Part shown: positions 24,083 to 26,719 of the stretch, piece by piece | Position numbering within the stretch: position 1 is the first letter of the stretch | Layout of the letters: every line of letters starts with the position of its first letter | DNA from: an uncultured Dorea sp. | GTDB taxonomy: Bacteria > Bacillota > Clostridia > Lachnospirales > Lachnospiraceae | Direction: 5' to 3' | DNA length: 26,719 bases | Assembly (NCBI GenBank): GCA_910584615.1 | Contig: CAJUAM010000040.1 | Coordinates: forward strand, 1 to 26,719 | Made by a program: the position numbers and the translations under genes | The notes under the pieces: generated by a model | Told to the model about the DNA's origin: nothing | Databases searched by the model: none | Seen by the model: the letters and a program-made list of their open reading frames with translations, nothing else

Positions 24083-26644
24083 ATGAACAATAATATGAAA
24101 AAACGGGTTTTGGCAGGTTCGATGGCATTGGCAGTAGGAGGCGCGGGACTTAGCGGTGTCTGCGGATATGGAAGAGATTCTATTGGCGAAGTAAAAGCGG
24201 CGGACAAAGATAAGAAAGAGGAGCAAAAGATAGAAAAGCTGGAAGAGACAGCAGAAGGAGCGCTTAGCGGCAGTGAAGCTCCTGAAAATGAAAAGACAGG
24301 ATCAGAGAAGGTATTCAAAGAAGAGTCTGTATATATAAAAGCCGATCCGGAAGGAGAGGTGACGGAGACGACAGTTACAGAGTGGTTAAAGAATCCGGGG
24401 AACGGCGAGGTAGACGATGAAAGCAGCCTGAGCGGGATTAAAAATGTAAAGGGCGAGGAGACATTTAAAAAAGGGAGCGGCAGTGACCTGAAATGGAAGT
24501 CTGAGGGCAGGGATATCTATTATCAGGGGACATCAGACGGCAGTCTTCCGGTAGGAGTGAAGATTTCGTATAAGCTGGATGGTAAAAATATATCGGCAAA
24601 AGAGCTTCAGGGTAAGAGCGGAAAAGTTGAGATCAATATCCAGTATGAGAACCACACGGAAGAGACAGTAGAGCTTAATAAGAAAAAAGTGAAAATGTAT
24701 ACTCCTTTTACAATGGTAACAGCTATGATGCTCTCTACAGATGAGTATACGAATGTGGAGGTTGACAATGGAAAAGTTATTTCCGACGGGGATAAAAATA
24801 TTGTGATCGGTCTTGGGTTTCCGGGACTTCAGGAGAACCTGGATCTTGAAGAGACAGATCTGGATATAGATATTCCGGATAATGTAAGAATCACGGCTGA
24901 TGTGGCGAAAGCAAGCGTTGGAGCGACAGTTACGGTTGGCTCTGCGGAGATCATGAATGAGTTTAATCTGGACGATATCGACAGCTTTGATGAACTAAAA
25001 GAATCGCTGGATGAGTTGGAAGATGCGGCGAAAAAGCTTAAAGATGGTTCAAAAGATGCGGCGGACGGCGCGAAAAAACTTGAAGACGGGTCAAAAGACC
25101 TGAAAAAAGGAACAAAAGATTTAAAGAGCGGAACAAAGGATCTGAAAAAAGGAACAAAGGACCTGGAGAGTGGGAGCAAGGATCTGAAGAAAGGAACAAA
25201 AGATTTAAAGAGCGGAACAAAGAACTTGAAAAAAGGGTCAAAAGATCTGAAAGAAGGAACGAAAGAACTTAAGTCGGGTGCCAGTGATCTTGCAGGCGGT
25301 TCAAAGCAGGTGGCGGACGGAGTAAGTACGCTGAATAAAAAGAGCGGCAGCCTGATCAAAGGAGTGAACTCTCTTGTGGATGGTGTCAATACTTATACAA
25401 GCGGGGTCAGCAGCCTTGCGGATGGAAGCAAACAAGTCGCGGGAGGCGCGAAGCAGGTAAATGACGGAGCTGATACACTGGCAAAGAAGGTAGGCGCGCT
25501 TACAGAAGAACTAAAGCCGATATTATCGGCAGCATCTGCTGTGGACAGTCAGACAGGGAAGACGAACCAGCAGATCTATGCGGCTGGCAAGGCATTGGAT
25601 AAAGTGGATGCGGATGTTGAATATACGGGAGATACGAAAGGAAAAGTAGTTGCTACGAAGAGCGCGTCTGCGATAGCCAGCGAAAATGTGGGTTCAGTGT
25701 CCATCAATGTGGATCTTTCAGGCGTTCCGGAAGAATACAGAGGAGAGATCAAAGCAGCTATTGAGAAGGCGGAAGCTGATGCCAACTCAAAATTAAAAGC
25801 GCAGGCGGAAAAGATTGCTGAAAAAGCAATCAGCAGTACAGCAGTGGAGATCACGCAGGAGAGGAAAGCAAAGGCAGTCATCAATACAAGTCAGGCGGAA
25901 GCGGCGCTTAATAAGGCACAGGCGAAAGCCGGCACCGCGGATGACAGTGCAGCCCAATTGGCAGGATTACTGGCTAAGTTAAAGCCGGCGTTAGCAGAAC
26001 TGCAGCAGGGAGTGAACGAGCTTGCTGCCGGAACATCAGAAGTATCAACGGGAGCCAGCACACTTGCCAAAGGAGCGGAGGAACTCAACAGTAAAAGCAG
26101 CCTTCTCACATCTGGCACAAAGGAACTGGAAAAAGGCGGAACAGAACTTGTAAAGGGCGTTAAGGAACTTGACAAAGGAGCCAGTGCAGTAGCAGACGGT
26201 GCAGGAGAACTTAAGAAAGGAGCCGGAAAATTAGACGACGGAGCCGGAAAGCTAAATGACGGAGCCGCAAAACTTGACGACGGAGCCGCAAAACTTGATG
26301 ACGGAACCGGAAAATTAAATGACGGGGCCGGAAAGTTAGATGATGGAGCCGCAAAGTTAGATGACGGAGCAGGGAAGCTTGATAACGGGGCCGGAAAGTT
26401 AAATGATGGGGCCGGGGCGCTTGCGGACGGTACACTAGAGCTTTCGGACGGTATGTCAGAATTCAAAGAAGAAGGCATCGATAAACTGACAGAAACCTTT
26501 GACGGAAATTTCCAGAATGTAAAAGACAGATTGGATGCAATGTCAGATATGAGCAAAGCATATAAATCATATGCCGGAATTAAAAAGGGCATGGATGGAA
26601 AGACGAAGTTCATCATCGAGACAGAAGGAATGGAAGAGGAATAA
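24083..26644 (+). CDS. Secreted Leu-x-x-Gly heptad-repeat protein, probable MMPL exporter partner
   Basis: An 853-residue protein with an N-terminal export signal (KKR then a hydrophobic stretch to about residue 26; cleavage after VKA near 39 is plausible). Residues 80-300 form a beta-rich domain. Then come two arrays of xxxLxxG heptads, about residues 316-470 and 638-791, of roughly 22 units each, separated by a 165-residue insert with an alanine/lysine/glutamate-rich helix (about 550-610). This is the TIGR03057-type repeat also found in YhgE/Pip ectodomains. Unlike YhgE/Pip there are no C-terminal membrane helices; the protein ends in a short non-hydrophobic tail. The start has GGGGG 8 nt upstream. 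It lies 51 nt after the exporter gene in the same operon. An elongated periplasm-like or wall-spanning adaptor is inferred. Confidence 0.82.
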   Translation: MNNNMKKRVLAGSMALAVGGAGLSGVCGYGRDSIGEVKAADKDKKEEQKIEKLEETAEGALSGSEAPENEKTGSEKVFKEESVYIKADPEGEVTETTVTEWLKNPGNGEVDDESSLSGIKNVKGEETFKKGSGSDLKWKSEGRDIYYQGTSDGSLPVGVKISYKLDGKNISAKELQGKSGKVEINIQYENHTEETVELNKKKVKMYTPFTMVTAMMLSTDEYTNVEVDNGKVISDGDKNIVIGLGFPGLQENLDLEETDLDIDIPDNVRITADVAKASVGATVTVGSAEIMNEFNLDDIDSFDELKESLDELEDAAKKLKDGSKDAADGAKKLEDGSKDLKKGTKDLKSGTKDLKKGTKDLESGSKDLKKGTKDLKSGTKNLKKGSKDLKEGTKELKSGASDLAGGSKQVADGVSTLNKKSGSLIKGVNSLVDGVNTYTSGVSSLADGSKQVAGGAKQVNDGADTLAKKVGALTEELKPILSAASAVDSQTGKTNQQIYAAGKALDKVDADVEYTGDTKGKVVATKSASAIASENVGSVSINVDLSGVPEEYRGEIKAAIEKAEADANSKLKAQAEKIAEKAISSTAVEITQERKAKAVINTSQAEAALNKAQAKAGTADDSAAQLAGLLAKLKPALAELQQGVNELAAGTSEVSTGASTLAKGAEELNSKSSLLTSGTKELEKGGTELVKGVKELDKGASAVADGAGELKKGAGKLDDGAGKLNDGAAKLDDGAAKLDDGTGKLNDGAGKLDDGAAKLDDGAGKLDNGAGKLNDGAGALADGTLELSDGMSEFKEEGIDKLTETFDGNFQNVKDRLDAMSDMSKAYKSYAGIKKGMDGKTKFIIETEGMEEE
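25028..25492 (+). repeat. Heptad array 1 (21-bp units, lysine-rich)
   Basis: About 22 coding repeats of 21 bp, such as TKDLKKG and TKDLKSG. In the middle the units alternate (KKG, then KSG or ESG), giving a 42-bp higher-order period. Segments about 84 bp apart (near 25104 and 25188) are almost identical, showing tandem duplication. Confidence 0.85.
25994..26455 (+). repeat. Heptad array 2 (21-bp units, aspartate-rich)
   Basis: About 22 coding repeats of 21 bp. The core at about 26219-26425 consists of nearly uniform AGKLDDG, AAKLDDG and AGKLNDG units that are also very similar at DNA level, so copy number could change by slippage without breaking the frame. Confidence 0.88.
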
Positions 26645-26719
26645 AGACGATAGGTGACGTTAATGGGGCAATCGGGAAATAGATAGTTCTAAATAGGGGC
26701 AGGTGTGACTCGTGCGAGT

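Noticed and set aside
24083..24166. Lipoprotein signal with Cys27 in GLSGVC.
   Set aside because: The -1 residue is Val and the surrounding residues do not fit the lipobox; ordinary signal peptidase cleavage near VKA is more plausible.
25028..26455. CRISPR-like regular repeats.
   Set aside because: The 21-bp period is in frame, has no unique spacers and encodes Leu-x-x-Gly heptads.
25891..26616. A 241-codon open frame on the minus strand inside heptad array 2, rich in Pro, Ser, Ala and Phe.
   Set aside because: It is the mirror of the 21-bp coding repeat, which keeps all frames open. It has no ribosome binding site or recognisable fold, and the sense protein has a signal peptide and clear family repeats.
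26708..26719. Short inverted repeat ACTCG-TG-CGAGT at the window end.
   Set aside because: Five base pairs with a 2-nt loop at the edge of the sequence cannot be interpreted; it might be the start of a terminator or of the next regulatory region.

Overview
The window reads as a chromosomal segment of a Gram-positive, endospore-forming anaerobe of the Clostridia, most likely a Lachnospiraceae member related to Dorea, Blautia or Clostridium scindens. The evidence is a spoIVA sporulation gene, strong AGGAGG-type ribosome binding sites, sigma-A promoters, moderate GC with AT-rich intergenic gaps, a deacetylase with choline-binding-type repeats, and Clostridia-type forms of SerA and PRPP synthetase. 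This placement rests on gene content and protein style, not on a database search. No phage, insertion sequence, CRISPR array, tRNA or rRNA was seen.

Region 1 (1-7083): after the tail of an unidentified gene and a terminator, a sigma-A promoter starts a five-gene run leuB-ilvD-ilvB-serC-serA. It joins branched-chain amino acid steps (3-isopropylmalate dehydrogenase, dihydroxyacid dehydratase, acetolactate synthase large subunit) to two steps of serine synthesis. Region 2 (7084-9929): a membrane-anchored NodB-type polysaccharide deacetylase with cell-wall-binding repeats faces a divergent long ribose-phosphate pyrophosphokinase; they share a bidirectional terminator. The prs promoter carries a perfect palindrome at its predicted start point.

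Region 3 (10016-16058): a housekeeping operon of a DUF512 PDZ/radical-SAM-like protein, der (ribosome-assembly GTPase), plsY and gpsA (glycerol-3-phosphate production and acylation), then spoIVA (spore-coat ATPase). The spoIVA ribosome binding site lies in a hairpin whose loop begins at a sigma-E-like -10 element, which suggests that read-through and sporulation transcripts could be translated differently. Region 4 (16059-17871): a lone GtrA-family membrane protein and a separately transcribed ilvE, each with a good promoter.

Region 5 (17919-21181): a YtrA-type GntR regulator, one ABC ATPase and three tandem paralogous ABC-2-type membrane proteins, driven by a consensus promoter embedded in a nested palindromic operator. 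Region 6 (21160-26644): a TetR regulator divergent from an MMPL/RND exporter and a secreted 853-residue protein. That protein carries two arrays of Leu-x-x-Gly heptads, of nearly equal length and opposite charge, separated by a central insert. Four TGAC-N5-GTCA-like boxes overlap the divergent promoters and should make the regulator control both itself and the exporter pair. Regions 5 and 6 are the accessory part and hold the least ordinary features. No gene-free stretch exceeds 300 bases.
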